Shown in pieces: positions 1 through 8,183 of a stretch of DNA of 64,000 nt. Source of the stretch: an uncultured Flavobacteriales bacterium (GTDB lineage Bacteria > Bacteroidota > Bacteroidia > Flavobacteriales_D > Crocinitomicaceae); contig CALJKJ010000029.1 of the NCBI GenBank assembly GCA_937973685.1, positions 8,003 through 72,002 of the forward strand, in the 5' to 3' direction. Position numbers and translations under genes: made by a program. Positions within the stretch are counted from its first letter, which is position 1, and each line of letters opens with the position of its first letter. The notes under the pieces are model-generated. The model was not told the origin of the DNA, did no database searches, and saw only the letters and a list, made by a program, of their open reading frames with translations.

Positions 1-222
1 TATTTTAATCAAACTGATGTCAGCCAGGAAATAGCTACAAACTACCAAACCTTGTCCGCTGCTGAAAGAGAGTTGTTTGAAATCGGTGAAAGTTCGCTGT
101 TCTTGATCAATTCACGTGAAATGAGTTACTTGAGTGCTCAAGCTAAATACATTGAATCGCTTGCAAAAACAAACAAAGCAGCATTAAAACAAACGTATTT
201 ATTAGGGAATTTAGGCAGATAA
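1..222 (+). CDS. TolC-family outer membrane efflux protein, C-terminal end (partial)
   Basis: The open frame enters from the left edge and ends with TAA at 220-222, giving the last 73 residues of a protein. The segment has the run GESSLFLINSRE followed by a helix rich in Ala, Lys and Glu. That pattern is typical of the last periplasmic coiled coil of TolC-type outer membrane channels in Bacteroidota. Such proteins form the outer membrane exit duct of RND or ABC efflux systems. The gene converges on aroC with one base between the two stop codons. The rest of the gene lies outside the window, so its transporter partner is unknown. Confidence 0.7.
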   Translation, partial: YFNQTDVSQEIATNYQTLSAAERELFEIGESSLFLINSREMSYLSAQAKYIESLAKTNKAALKQTYLLGNLGR

Positions 223-223
223 A

Positions 224-1297
224 TCAATGAAGCATTTTGGCTTTGTCCAACATTAAAAAGTCTAAAATGACCATCGCAGCCATTGATTCGACAATAACAA
301 CCGCTCTTGGCACAACACATGGATCGTGACGACCTTCCATGGTTAATTGAACTGCGTTGTAATCTTGATCGATCGTAGCTTGTTCTTTTAATATGGTTGC
401 AACTGGTTTGAAAGCTACACGAAAATCAATGGGCATTCCATTAGAAATTCCGCCTTGAACACCACCAGAGTGATTCGTCGCAGTTGTTCCATCAGCTAAA
501 AACTGATCGTTGTGTTCCGAACCGAGCATCGACATACTTTCAAAACCAGAACCAATGGAAAAACCTTTCACAGCATTGATTGACAACATTGATTTACCCA
601 ACTCTGCATGTAATTTGTGAAAAACAGGTTCTCCTAATCCAACAGGAACATTGTTGATCACACAACGAACACAGCCACCAATGGTATCGCCATCTTTTCG
701 AACAGATTGAATCAATGCTTCCATTTGTTCCGCCATTTCAGTAGAAGGAACGCGTACCGCATTTGATTCCTTGATTGCTCTTAGTTCGTTGGACCATTCT
801 CCCGTCCATTTCAAATTACCAACTTGATCAACAAATGCATCAATTGTAATGCGTTCTTGAGCTAAAATCTGTTTTGCAATGGCTCCAGCAACAACTCGTG
901 CTATCGTTTCACGCGCACTAGATCGTCCCCCACCGCGGTAATCTCTGTGACCATATTTTTGAGCATAAGTGAAATCCGCATGAGAAGGACGAAAAACACC
1001 AGCAAGGTTGTCGTAATCTTTCGATTGTTGATCCTTGTTCAATACATAAAATCCAATTGGTGCACCTGTTGTTTTTCCTTCAAAAATACCAGAAAGAATA
1101 ACGAGCTGATCCAATTCATTGCGTTGCGTTACAATAGCAGATTGTCCGGGTCTTCTTCGGTTCAATTCTTGTTGAATAGCATCCGAATCGATAACAAATC
1201 CACCAGGTACACCGTCGATGACACCTCCTATTGCTATTCCGTGTGATTCACCAAACGATGTTAAGCGAAAAATTGTTCCAAAACTTGAGCCAGCCAT
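224..1297 (-). CDS. aroC: Chorismate synthase
   Basis: Last step of the shikimate pathway: 5-enolpyruvylshikimate-3-phosphate is converted to chorismate, using reduced FMN. At 357 residues it has normal family length. The first signature GESHG lies at residues 16-20, the GGGRSSARET signature near residue 120, and a late RHDPCVVPRAV block near 325, all in the expected order. The ATG at 1297 places the conserved FGTIFRLTSFGESHG start where the family has it. It lies downstream of the phosphohexomutase gene on the same strand, but the terminator at 1317-1340 lies between them, so it probably has its own promoter. Confidence 0.97.
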   Translation of the reverse strand: MAGSSFGTIFRLTSFGESHGIAIGGVIDGVPGGFVIDSDAIQQELNRRRPGQSAIVTQRNELDQLVILSGIFEGKTTGAPIGFYVLNKDQQSKDYDNLAGVFRPSHADFTYAQKYGHRDYRGGGRSSARETIARVVAGAIAKQILAQERITIDAFVDQVGNLKWTGEWSNELRAIKESNAVRVPSTEMAEQMEALIQSVRKDGDTIGGCVRCVINNVPVGLGEPVFHKLHAELGKSMLSINAVKGFSIGSGFESMSMLGSEHNDQFLADGTTATNHSGGVQGGISNGMPIDFRVAFKPVATILKEQATIDQDYNAVQLTMEGRHDPCVVPRAVVIVESMAAMVILDFLMLDKAKMLH

Positions 1298-1316
1298 TTT
1301 ATTTTTTCTTAAAGGT

Positions 1317-1340
1317 ATAAAAAAAGAGACCTAAGTCTCT
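1317..1340 (-). terminator. Intrinsic terminator of the phosphohexomutase gene
   Basis: On the minus strand the hairpin AGAGAC-TTAG-GTCTCT is followed at once by seven T. It lies about 20 bases past the stop codon of the gene ending at 1360 and just before aroC. Confidence 0.75.
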
Positions 1341-1359
1341 CTTTCTTAAAAATATAGTT

Positions 1360-2769
1360 TTAGTGACAAATTGTCTCTTCCGTTGCTTTTAAGATTTCTC
1401 TTACTTCCTCAAGCGTTGGCGCTTCAGCATACGTTCTCAAAACAGGTTCTGTTCCAGAGGCTCTGATCATCATCCAACGGTCGTCATCGAAGAAAAACTT
1501 CCAGCCATCAATTGTTCCAACAGACTTGACTTGATACTTACCAAACGATTTCAATTCATTATTTTGACATTTGGCAACAATCTGTTGTTTCATTTCTTCG
1601 GTAATGTGTAAATCGTTGCGTTCGTATTTGAAAGCACCAACAATTGCATACACCTCATCAATTAATTCATCCAATGTTTTACCTGATTTCGCCATGAATT
1701 CCCAGATGATTAATCCCATCCAAATTCCATCACGTTCTGGAATATGACCTTTCACAGCGATTCCTCCAGACTCTTCACCACCAAGCAATACATCTTCATC
1801 GATCATGATGCCTGCGATGTATTTGAAACCAATTTTAACGATTTCGTTTGTCAAGCCATAATGTTCGGCCATTTTACCAACTCGAGGTGTTGTACTGAAA
1901 GCAGTTACGACTTTTCCATCTAAGTGTTTGTATTTTACTAAATAGTGAATCAACAATAAAATGATGTGGTGCGAATCGACGAACTCGCCTTTTCCATTGT
2001 ACAATCCAATTCGGTCAGCATCACCATCTGTTGCCAAAGCACAATGTACGTTTCCAACTGATTTGATATAGGCTTCTAGTTCTTGTAAATTCTTTTGAAT
2101 TGGTTCGGGAGCTTGTCCATAAAACGAAGGATTATGCGCGCAGTGCAATAAATGTACATTTGGCAAAATACGACGAATCACATTTTGGCCCGCTCCGTAC
2201 ATGGCATCATACACCAAATTCAAACCTGAATTACGAATTGCTTCCAAGTCAAAATTCTTTTCAATGTGTTGCACATACATCGTTTCAAAATCAACGATAG
2301 TTAATTGACCCGATTTTTCAAACGCTGCTAAATCAACTTTTGTGTAATCAAAAGGAAGTGCGTTTGGAATTTCATCTTCAATTTCTTGTACTTTTTCAGG
2401 AGTCAACGGACCACCATAATGAGCTTTCAATTTGAAACCGTTGTATGATGGAGGATTATGACTTGCTGTTAAAATAATACCCAAACCACAGTCTAGGTGA
2501 TTTGCAGCTAACGAAATCATCGGAGTTGAAACAAATCCTTTTGACATTTTCACAGCGATTCCTTCGTGAAGCAATACTTTCGCAACTGTTTCCGCAAACA
2601 ATTCACCTGCAAAACGACAATCGTGTCCAAGTGCAACTTGCTTCGTCCAATTAGAGGCTTTTAACCATTGAGCAGTTGAATAAGCTACGCGCGCTACATT
2701 CTCTACCGTAAATTCTTCAGCGATAATTGCTCTCCAACCATCTGTTCCAAATTTGATTTTTGTTGCCAA
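1360..2769 (-). CDS. Phosphoglucomutase/phosphomannomutase family protein
   Basis: Alpha-D-phosphohexomutase, probably interconverting hexose 1- and 6-phosphates in the cytosol. All four family loops are visible in its 469 residues: the phosphoserine loop TASHNP (101-106, Ser103), the metal loop DGDADR near 250, the sugar loop GGEESGG near 330, and the phosphate loop RASGTEP near 440. The start is a TTG at 2769: no in-frame ATG lies upstream close by, and the family N-terminus (KIKFGTDGWR) begins four residues later. It is distinct from glmM at 20227-21615, so the window encodes two members. Substrate preference (glucose or mannose) cannot be told from the sequence. Confidence 0.9.
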   Translation of the reverse strand: MATKIKFGTDGWRAIIAEEFTVENVARVAYSTAQWLKASNWTKQVALGHDCRFAGELFAETVAKVLLHEGIAVKMSKGFVSTPMISLAANHLDCGLGIILTASHNPPSYNGFKLKAHYGGPLTPEKVQEIEDEIPNALPFDYTKVDLAAFEKSGQLTIVDFETMYVQHIEKNFDLEAIRNSGLNLVYDAMYGAGQNVIRRILPNVHLLHCAHNPSFYGQAPEPIQKNLQELEAYIKSVGNVHCALATDGDADRIGLYNGKGEFVDSHHIILLLIHYLVKYKHLDGKVVTAFSTTPRVGKMAEHYGLTNEIVKIGFKYIAGIMIDEDVLLGGEESGGIAVKGHIPERDGIWMGLIIWEFMAKSGKTLDELIDEVYAIVGAFKYERNDLHITEEMKQQIVAKCQNNELKSFGKYQVKSVGTIDGWKFFFDDDRWMMIRASGTEPVLRTYAEAPTLEEVREILKATEETICH

Positions 2770-2814
2770 GTCTTTTTGTTTTAGATTATAAATTAGTGAA
2801 CGTTTTTATACCGA

Positions 2815-4092
2815 TTAAAGTACAAATTCGTTGATTGTCTTTTCAATAATTGCAACACAATCCATCAATTGCTCTTCTGTAATCACCAACGGTGGCGCAA
2901 AACGAATGATATTTCCATGTGTTGGTTTTGCTAACAAACCGTTGTCTTTCATTGCGACGCATAAGTTCCATGCTGTTTGACTTTCAGAACTGTCGTTGAC
3001 AATAATGGCATTCAACAATCCTTTTCCTCTTACAGAAACGATTAAATCTGATTTAGCTATGATGCGGTTCATTTCGTCGCGGAATAATTTCCCAAGGCGA
3101 CGTGCATTTTGAGCTAGCTTTTCTTCACTCACTACTTCAAGTGCTGCAACAGCAACTTTAGCAGCTAAGGGATTTCCACCAAATGTTGAACCATGTTGTC
3201 CTGGATGAATCACGTTCATGATTTCATTATCCGCCAAAACAGCTGAAACGGGATAAACACCACCTGACAATGCTTTACCTAAGATCAAAATATCAGGGCG
3301 GCTATATGTTGCTTGTTGTTCGCATTTGTTTTCACATGTACAATTTCCACAAACAGCTAATAAACTTCCTGTTCGAGCGATTCCTGTTTGTACCTCATCC
3401 GCAATGAATAAAGCGTTGTATTTGGTACAAAGTGACCGTGCTTGTTGCATGTAATCTTCTGCTGGAACAAAAACACCTGCTTCACCTTGAATTGGTTCAA
3501 CTAAAAAACCAATCACATTTGGTTGTTGTAATGCTTGTTCTAAGGCTGCAACATCATTGTACGGAACACGAATAAAACCTGGCGTAAATGGTCCGAAGTT
3601 AGTCGACGCATCTGAATCAGATGAAAATGAAACAATGGTTGTTGTTCTACCATGGAAATTTTGTTCACACACAATTATTTGTGCTTGATTTTCAGCTACT
3701 TGTTTCTTTTCATATCCCCATTTACGTGCGATTTTGATGGCTGTTTCTACAGCTTCTGCACCAGTATTCATTGGAAGCACTTTGTCGAAACCAAAGTATT
3801 CAGTGACAAATTTTTCGTAAACACCCAAGGTGTCGTTATAAAACGCACGAGAAGTTAAAGTCAACATTTGCGCTTGCTCTGTTAATGCATTGATGATTTT
3901 CGGGTGACAATGTCCTTGATTTACTGCCGAATATGCAGATAAGAAATCGAAGTATCTTTTGCCTTCCACATCCCACACATACACACCTTCTCCTTTTGCC
4001 AATACGACTGGAAGTGGGTGGTAATTGTGCGCTCCGTGTTGATTTTCTAACTCAATTAATTCCTGTGAAGTCAACTTGTTTTTTGTATTCAT
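2815..4092 (-). CDS. rocD: Ornithine aminotransferase with a Cys-rich insert
   Basis: PLP-dependent class III aminotransferase. It moves the delta-amino group of ornithine to 2-oxoglutarate, linking arginine/ornithine breakdown to glutamate and proline. The PLP lysine lies in ILGKALSGGVYPVSAV, the Asp that contacts the pyridine ring in FIADEVQTG, and the N-terminus (HNYHPLPVVLAKGEG) is diagnostic for ornithine aminotransferases. At 425 residues it is slightly long because of an insert just before the PLP lysine block (about residues 248-262) with four cysteines in the pattern C-x2-C-x-C-x3-C. Transcription probably starts near 4169, and a 19-codon leader ORF precedes the gene. Confidence 0.93.
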   Translation of the reverse strand: MNTKNKLTSQELIELENQHGAHNYHPLPVVLAKGEGVYVWDVEGKRYFDFLSAYSAVNQGHCHPKIINALTEQAQMLTLTSRAFYNDTLGVYEKFVTEYFGFDKVLPMNTGAEAVETAIKIARKWGYEKKQVAENQAQIIVCEQNFHGRTTTIVSFSSDSDASTNFGPFTPGFIRVPYNDVAALEQALQQPNVIGFLVEPIQGEAGVFVPAEDYMQQARSLCTKYNALFIADEVQTGIARTGSLLAVCGNCTCENKCEQQATYSRPDILILGKALSGGVYPVSAVLADNEIMNVIHPGQHGSTFGGNPLAAKVAVAALEVVSEEKLAQNARRLGKLFRDEMNRIIAKSDLIVSVRGKGLLNAIIVNDSSESQTAWNLCVAMKDNGLLAKPTHGNIIRFAPPLVITEEQLMDCVAIIEKTINEFVL

Positions 4093-4103
4093 AATTTTTT
4101 GTT

Positions 4104-4163
4104 TTACAACAACTCATCACGGAGAGTATGCATCCTTTCCTCGTTGAAACGGAGAGAAATCAT
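4104..4163 (-). CDS. Candidate 19-residue leader peptide upstream of rocD
   Basis: ATG at 4163 to TAA at 4104-4106 gives MISLRFNEERMHTLRDELL. It ends 11 bases before the rocD ATG and begins about 6 bases after the predicted transcript start. Three of 19 codons are Arg, and the two halves come from a DNA repeat (4119-4136 and 4149-4166). An Arg-rich leader before an ornithine/arginine catabolic gene suggests translational attenuation, but I see no clear attenuator hairpin and the ORF could be chance. Confidence 0.3.
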   Translation of the reverse strand: MISLRFNEERMHTLRDELL

Positions 4164-4175
4164 CCTATTGCGTTT

Positions 4176-4183
4176 CAAAGATA
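4176..4183 (-). promoter_or_regulatory. -7 promoter element for rocD
   Basis: TATCTTTG on the minus strand, an exact match to the Bacteroidota -7 consensus TAnnTTTG. It overlaps one arm of an 8-bp inverted repeat (TTGAAACG at 4144-4151, CGTTTCAA at 4171-4178) that straddles the expected start site and could be an operator. Confidence 0.55.
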
Positions 4184-4309
4184 AACAAGAAAAATAAAAA
4201 ATAATGGAAAACATAGCTAAAATCGACGAAAGCAGCTAAAATTCTAACTTGTCAACAATTTAATGTAAACAGCTTGTTGAATTTAACGTTTTTTCTAGCA
4301 AAAAACGAC

Positions 4310-4317
4310 TAAATTTG
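4310..4317 (+). promoter_or_regulatory. -7 promoter element for the desaturase gene
   Basis: TAAATTTG matches TAnnTTTG exactly and lies 19 bases before the TTG start codon. The transcript leader would be only about 12-15 bases. Confidence 0.5.
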
Positions 4318-4336
4318 TCTATTAAAATTTGAAATT

Positions 4337-5404
4337 TTGGCAACAGTACAATTCTCTCGTCCCCAAGGTGAATTTTTCGCAACATTGCGGAAATCAGCCA
4401 AACAATATTTTGATGAAAAAGGAATCAAATCATCAGGAAACGCTCAATTATACTGGAAAACAGCAATTTTAATATCCGTATATTTCGCAGCTTATCTAAC
4501 CGTTATCTTGGTAGGAATGCCTTGGTACTTTGGTTTGCTTTTAGCAGCTTTCATTGGTTTCCTTCAATCGTTAATTGGATTCAATGTGATGCACGATGCT
4601 TGCCACGATGCATTCTCTGCAAAGAAAGAGTTGAATTACTTTTTTGGTTTGTCGATGAATGCACTTGGAACAGATGCATTTATGTGGCGTCAGAAACACA
4701 ATGTTGTGCACCATACCTATACAAATGTTGATGGTATCGATGATGATATTGCAAAAACACCATTGCTACGAATGAGTGAAACGCAACCACGTTTCAAAGC
4801 ACATCGTTTCCAACACATTTACATGCCATTTTTGTATGCTTTGTCTTCGTTTTTCTGGATTGTTATCAAAGATTTTGGTGATATTTTCGGAAAAAAACGC
4901 TTCAATGTGGAAGTAGCAAAAATGACAACGAAAGACAAAATGATGTTCTGGACGACAAAAACAATCTATTTCGGATTGTACCTTGTTATTCCAATGCTTG
5001 TTTGGGGTGTTGCTGGCGGAATCATTGGATTTGTTGTGATGCATTTCTTATTAGGTATTACGCTTGCACTTGTATTTCAATTAGCACATGTTGTTGAAAA
5101 CGTAGAATTTGAACATGCTCCTAATGAAGAGAACTTTATCGAAAACGAATGGGCAGTGCATCAATTAGCAACAACATCTGATTTTGCTGTAAAAAACAAA
5201 GTAGTTAGTTGGTTACTTGGAGGTTTGAATTTTCAAGTGGAGCATCATTTATTCCCGAATATTTCTCACGTTCATTATCCTGCTTTGCAGAAAATAGTAG
5301 AAAAAACATGTGCCGATTTTGGCGTAAAATACCGTTCGTACAAAACGACACGCGCTGCTTTAGCTTCTCACTTCAGACACATGAAACGTTTGGGTCAAGG
5401 ATAA
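4337..5404 (+). CDS. Membrane fatty acid desaturase
   Basis: Di-iron integral membrane desaturase that inserts double bonds into acyl chains of membrane lipids. The three histidine boxes are present: HDACHD near residue 87, HNVVHH near 120, and QVEHHLFPNISH near 300. Hydrophobic helices at about 42-90 and 200-245 bracket them. At 355 residues the length fits the family. The start is a TTG at 4337: a TAA at 4310-4312 closes the frame upstream and no ATG exists between. The acyl position it acts on cannot be read from sequence. It faces away from rocD and converges on parC. Confidence 0.9.
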   Translation: MATVQFSRPQGEFFATLRKSAKQYFDEKGIKSSGNAQLYWKTAILISVYFAAYLTVILVGMPWYFGLLLAAFIGFLQSLIGFNVMHDACHDAFSAKKELNYFFGLSMNALGTDAFMWRQKHNVVHHTYTNVDGIDDDIAKTPLLRMSETQPRFKAHRFQHIYMPFLYALSSFFWIVIKDFGDIFGKKRFNVEVAKMTTKDKMMFWTTKTIYFGLYLVIPMLVWGVAGGIIGFVVMHFLLGITLALVFQLAHVVENVEFEHAPNEENFIENEWAVHQLATTSDFAVKNKVVSWLLGGLNFQVEHHLFPNISHVHYPALQKIVEKTCADFGVKYRSYKTTRAALASHFRHMKRLGQG

Positions 5405-5426
5405 AAACGATACCTATTAAAACAAC

Positions 5427-5454
5427 AAAAGGTGCTCCTAGAAGCACCTTTTTT
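5427..5454. terminator. Bidirectional terminator between desaturase and parC
   Basis: The stem AAAGGTGCT / AGCACCTTT has a short loop, with A residues before it and a T tract after it. It serves both converging genes. Confidence 0.8.
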
Positions 5455-5474
5455 ATTATCCTAAATTTATTGAT

Positions 5475-8180
5475 TTAAAACAATGTTGGTTGATCCGATA
5501 CGTCGTCTGTATCATCATCTCCTTTAGTTAGATCCCATTCAATTGTTGTTGCACCATCTTCGTCCTCTTCCATGTCAGCTAATTCGCCAGCTAGTTCTAA
5601 AGTCTCATCTTCTGGCCAAGGTTCATCTCCTTCAATTGGATGTGTCAATACAATTTCCTTGACCTTTAACTTCGTCAATTGATTACCTTGCGCTTTCATT
5701 CCTTTCACATCAATGAAATCAGCTAAAGCAACTTCATTATCTGGTAAGTTTTTTGTTTCCTTTAATAACTTATTGTAGACAATACGCACTTTAGGTTGGA
5801 ATGCCGTCGATACACAATCCATTTGTGAACCTTCTGCTTCGGAAATAAATGAGACACGTTTATCACTTGTGATTTCACAACAGAAACGTTTTACAAAGTG
5901 TAGTTCTTTTTCTGCATCGTAATAAACTGTTGAAATTGGTCTGTCTGGCACCCATTTTTCAATATGCACCATGTCTTCATCAAAGTGATTCGCTAAATCG
6001 AACGTTGACAAACGGTATTCACCATTTTTATACAATGTCAATATGCGGTCTTCTCCTTTGAACGAACCAAGGAATTTCCCTCTACTTTCATCGTTCAATC
6101 GGCCTACTATGGAATCATACCAAATTTTACGCGCAGCAAGTGTTGATCCACCCACCTCTTTTTGCGTGATTTTCTGAACGATTTCCTTCGTTACTCTGTT
6201 TCCAGCAGATTGTCTTCCTTTGATGAGCAAATCTCCTAAATCAATATCAAAACGCAAACGTTTCAAATGTGGTCTCGGTCGCAACATTACGGAAACAACT
6301 TCGCGTTCTCCATTAGGATGAACCGAGAAATACAACAATTTCGAACCTTTAACTCCTCTTGATAAATCATATTCGGTATCACGCGTGACGGAGTTTACAA
6401 AGAAGCGTTTCATCATGGTTGGTCCACCCAATCCATCTTGATACATCACATGATAAATCGTGCGTTTGTCGCCTTTTTTCCATACATCAGCATGTACAAT
6501 GCCTTTACCAACGAATTTTTTCTCCGCTACTTTCGTAACTATAAATTTACCCGTATTGAAGAAAATGATCACATCATCAATTTCGGAACAATCGTTGACT
6601 GCTTCCGTTTTTTTCAAGCCCCAACCAATAAATCCTTCTTCGACATCGACGAATAACTTACGGTTCGCTATAATAACTTTCGAAGCTGCGATATTATCAA
6701 ATACTTTGATTTCTGTTTTACGCTCTTTACCAGCTCCAAAACGTTTTTTCAAATCTTTGAAGTACTCAACAGCATAATCAATCAAGTTCGCTAAATGGTT
6801 TTTCACCTCTTCCATTTCCGCTTCCAACTTTGCAATTGCATCATCCGCTTTATCAGAATCGAAGCGTGTAATACGAATCATTGGAATTTGCGTCAAGCGT
6901 TGTAAATCTTCGTCTACTATATCGCGCAACAATAATTTTCTAAACGGTTTGAAACGATCGTACATGTATTGAAACAAGCCTTCCTTGTCAGAATACAGTT
7001 TGAATTCGATGTACATTTCTTCGCGGATAAACAATTTCTCCAAGGTTGAAAAATGCCATTGGCTGTGCAATTCTTCCAAGCGAATTTCTAATTCACGTTT
7101 TAATAATTGCAGGGTATTATCGGTATTCGCACGCAGTATTTCAGAAGCACCCATGAAACGTGGTGTGTTTCCATCAATTACAGAAGCATTGGGTGAAATT
7201 GAAATTTCGCAATCTGTAAATGCATACAAGGCATCAATCGTTCTGTCTGGTGAAACTCCTGGTGCTAAATGAATGATAATTTCAGCCTCAGCTGCTGTAT
7301 TATCCTCTATCTTCTTAACTTTTATTTTTCCTTTATCATTTGCTTTGATAATGGATTCGATCAAGTTTGTTGTGTTACTACCAAATGGAATTTCATTGAT
7401 CATCAAGGTTTTGTTATCAACCTTTTTGATTTTTGCTCTAACACGCACTTTCCCTCCTCTTAAACCATCGTTGTAATTAGAGAAATCTGCCATTCCACCA
7501 TTTGGAAAGTCAGGGAAAATTTCCACTTTCTTACCACGTAAATGGTTGATTGATTGATCGATTAATTCGATGAAATTATGGGGTAGTATTTTACATGCCA
7601 TTCCCACAGCAATTCCTTCAGCTCCTTGCGCTAAAAGAATTGGGAACTTTACTGGCAGGTCATCCGGTTCTTTGTTACGTCCATCGTAACTCAATAACCA
7701 TTTTGTTGTTTTGGGATTAAATACAACGTGGCTCGCGAATTTTGATAAACGCGCTTCGATGTAACGCGGAGCAGCAGCGCCATCTCCAGTTAATGTATTT
7801 CCCCAGTTTCCTTGACAATCGATGAGCAAATCTTTTTGTCCCAATTGCACCAAAGCATCACCAATAGAGGCATCACCATGCGGGTGATATTTCATGGTGT
7901 TCCCAATGATATTCGCAACTTTGTTGTAGCGTCCATCATCCAATTCTTTCATGGAATGAAGGATACGACGTTGTACAGGTTTAAATCCATCAAACAACGA
8001 AGGAACAGCACGTTCTAAAATTACGTAGGAAGCATAATCCAAAAACCAATTTTCATACAATCCTCCTAAAGGAATAATGTTTTCATCAGCTGCTTTCTTT
8101 TCGAAGGGAGTTAATTCCTCACCATTCGATTCAAAATTATCATTGTCCGATTCAAACGGTCCGTTTTCTTCTTCACTCAT
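5475..8180 (-). CDS. parC: Topoisomerase IV subunit A
   Basis: DNA cleavage/rejoining subunit of the type IIA topoisomerase that decatenates daughter chromosomes. The catalytic tyrosine lies in AAPRYIEARLS near residue 140, within a winged-helix domain that contains KYHPHGDASIGDALV. A coiled region spans about 400-500. The C-terminal part (about 520-830) is a divergent beta-pinwheel, followed by a very acidic tail. At 901 residues it matches Bacteroidota ParC. It starts three bases after the stop of parE, so the two subunits are co-translated. The QGAEGIAVGMACKILPHN block fits ParC better than GyrA. Confidence 0.92.
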   Translation of the reverse strand: MSEEENGPFESDNDNFESNGEELTPFEKKAADENIIPLGGLYENWFLDYASYVILERAVPSLFDGFKPVQRRILHSMKELDDGRYNKVANIIGNTMKYHPHGDASIGDALVQLGQKDLLIDCQGNWGNTLTGDGAAAPRYIEARLSKFASHVVFNPKTTKWLLSYDGRNKEPDDLPVKFPILLAQGAEGIAVGMACKILPHNFIELIDQSINHLRGKKVEIFPDFPNGGMADFSNYNDGLRGGKVRVRAKIKKVDNKTLMINEIPFGSNTTNLIESIIKANDKGKIKVKKIEDNTAAEAEIIIHLAPGVSPDRTIDALYAFTDCEISISPNASVIDGNTPRFMGASEILRANTDNTLQLLKRELEIRLEELHSQWHFSTLEKLFIREEMYIEFKLYSDKEGLFQYMYDRFKPFRKLLLRDIVDEDLQRLTQIPMIRITRFDSDKADDAIAKLEAEMEEVKNHLANLIDYAVEYFKDLKKRFGAGKERKTEIKVFDNIAASKVIIANRKLFVDVEEGFIGWGLKKTEAVNDCSEIDDVIIFFNTGKFIVTKVAEKKFVGKGIVHADVWKKGDKRTIYHVMYQDGLGGPTMMKRFFVNSVTRDTEYDLSRGVKGSKLLYFSVHPNGEREVVSVMLRPRPHLKRLRFDIDLGDLLIKGRQSAGNRVTKEIVQKITQKEVGGSTLAARKIWYDSIVGRLNDESRGKFLGSFKGEDRILTLYKNGEYRLSTFDLANHFDEDMVHIEKWVPDRPISTVYYDAEKELHFVKRFCCEITSDKRVSFISEAEGSQMDCVSTAFQPKVRIVYNKLLKETKNLPDNEVALADFIDVKGMKAQGNQLTKLKVKEIVLTHPIEGDEPWPEDETLELAGELADMEEDEDGATTIEWDLTKGDDDTDDVSDQPTLF

Positions 8181-8183
8181 AAT

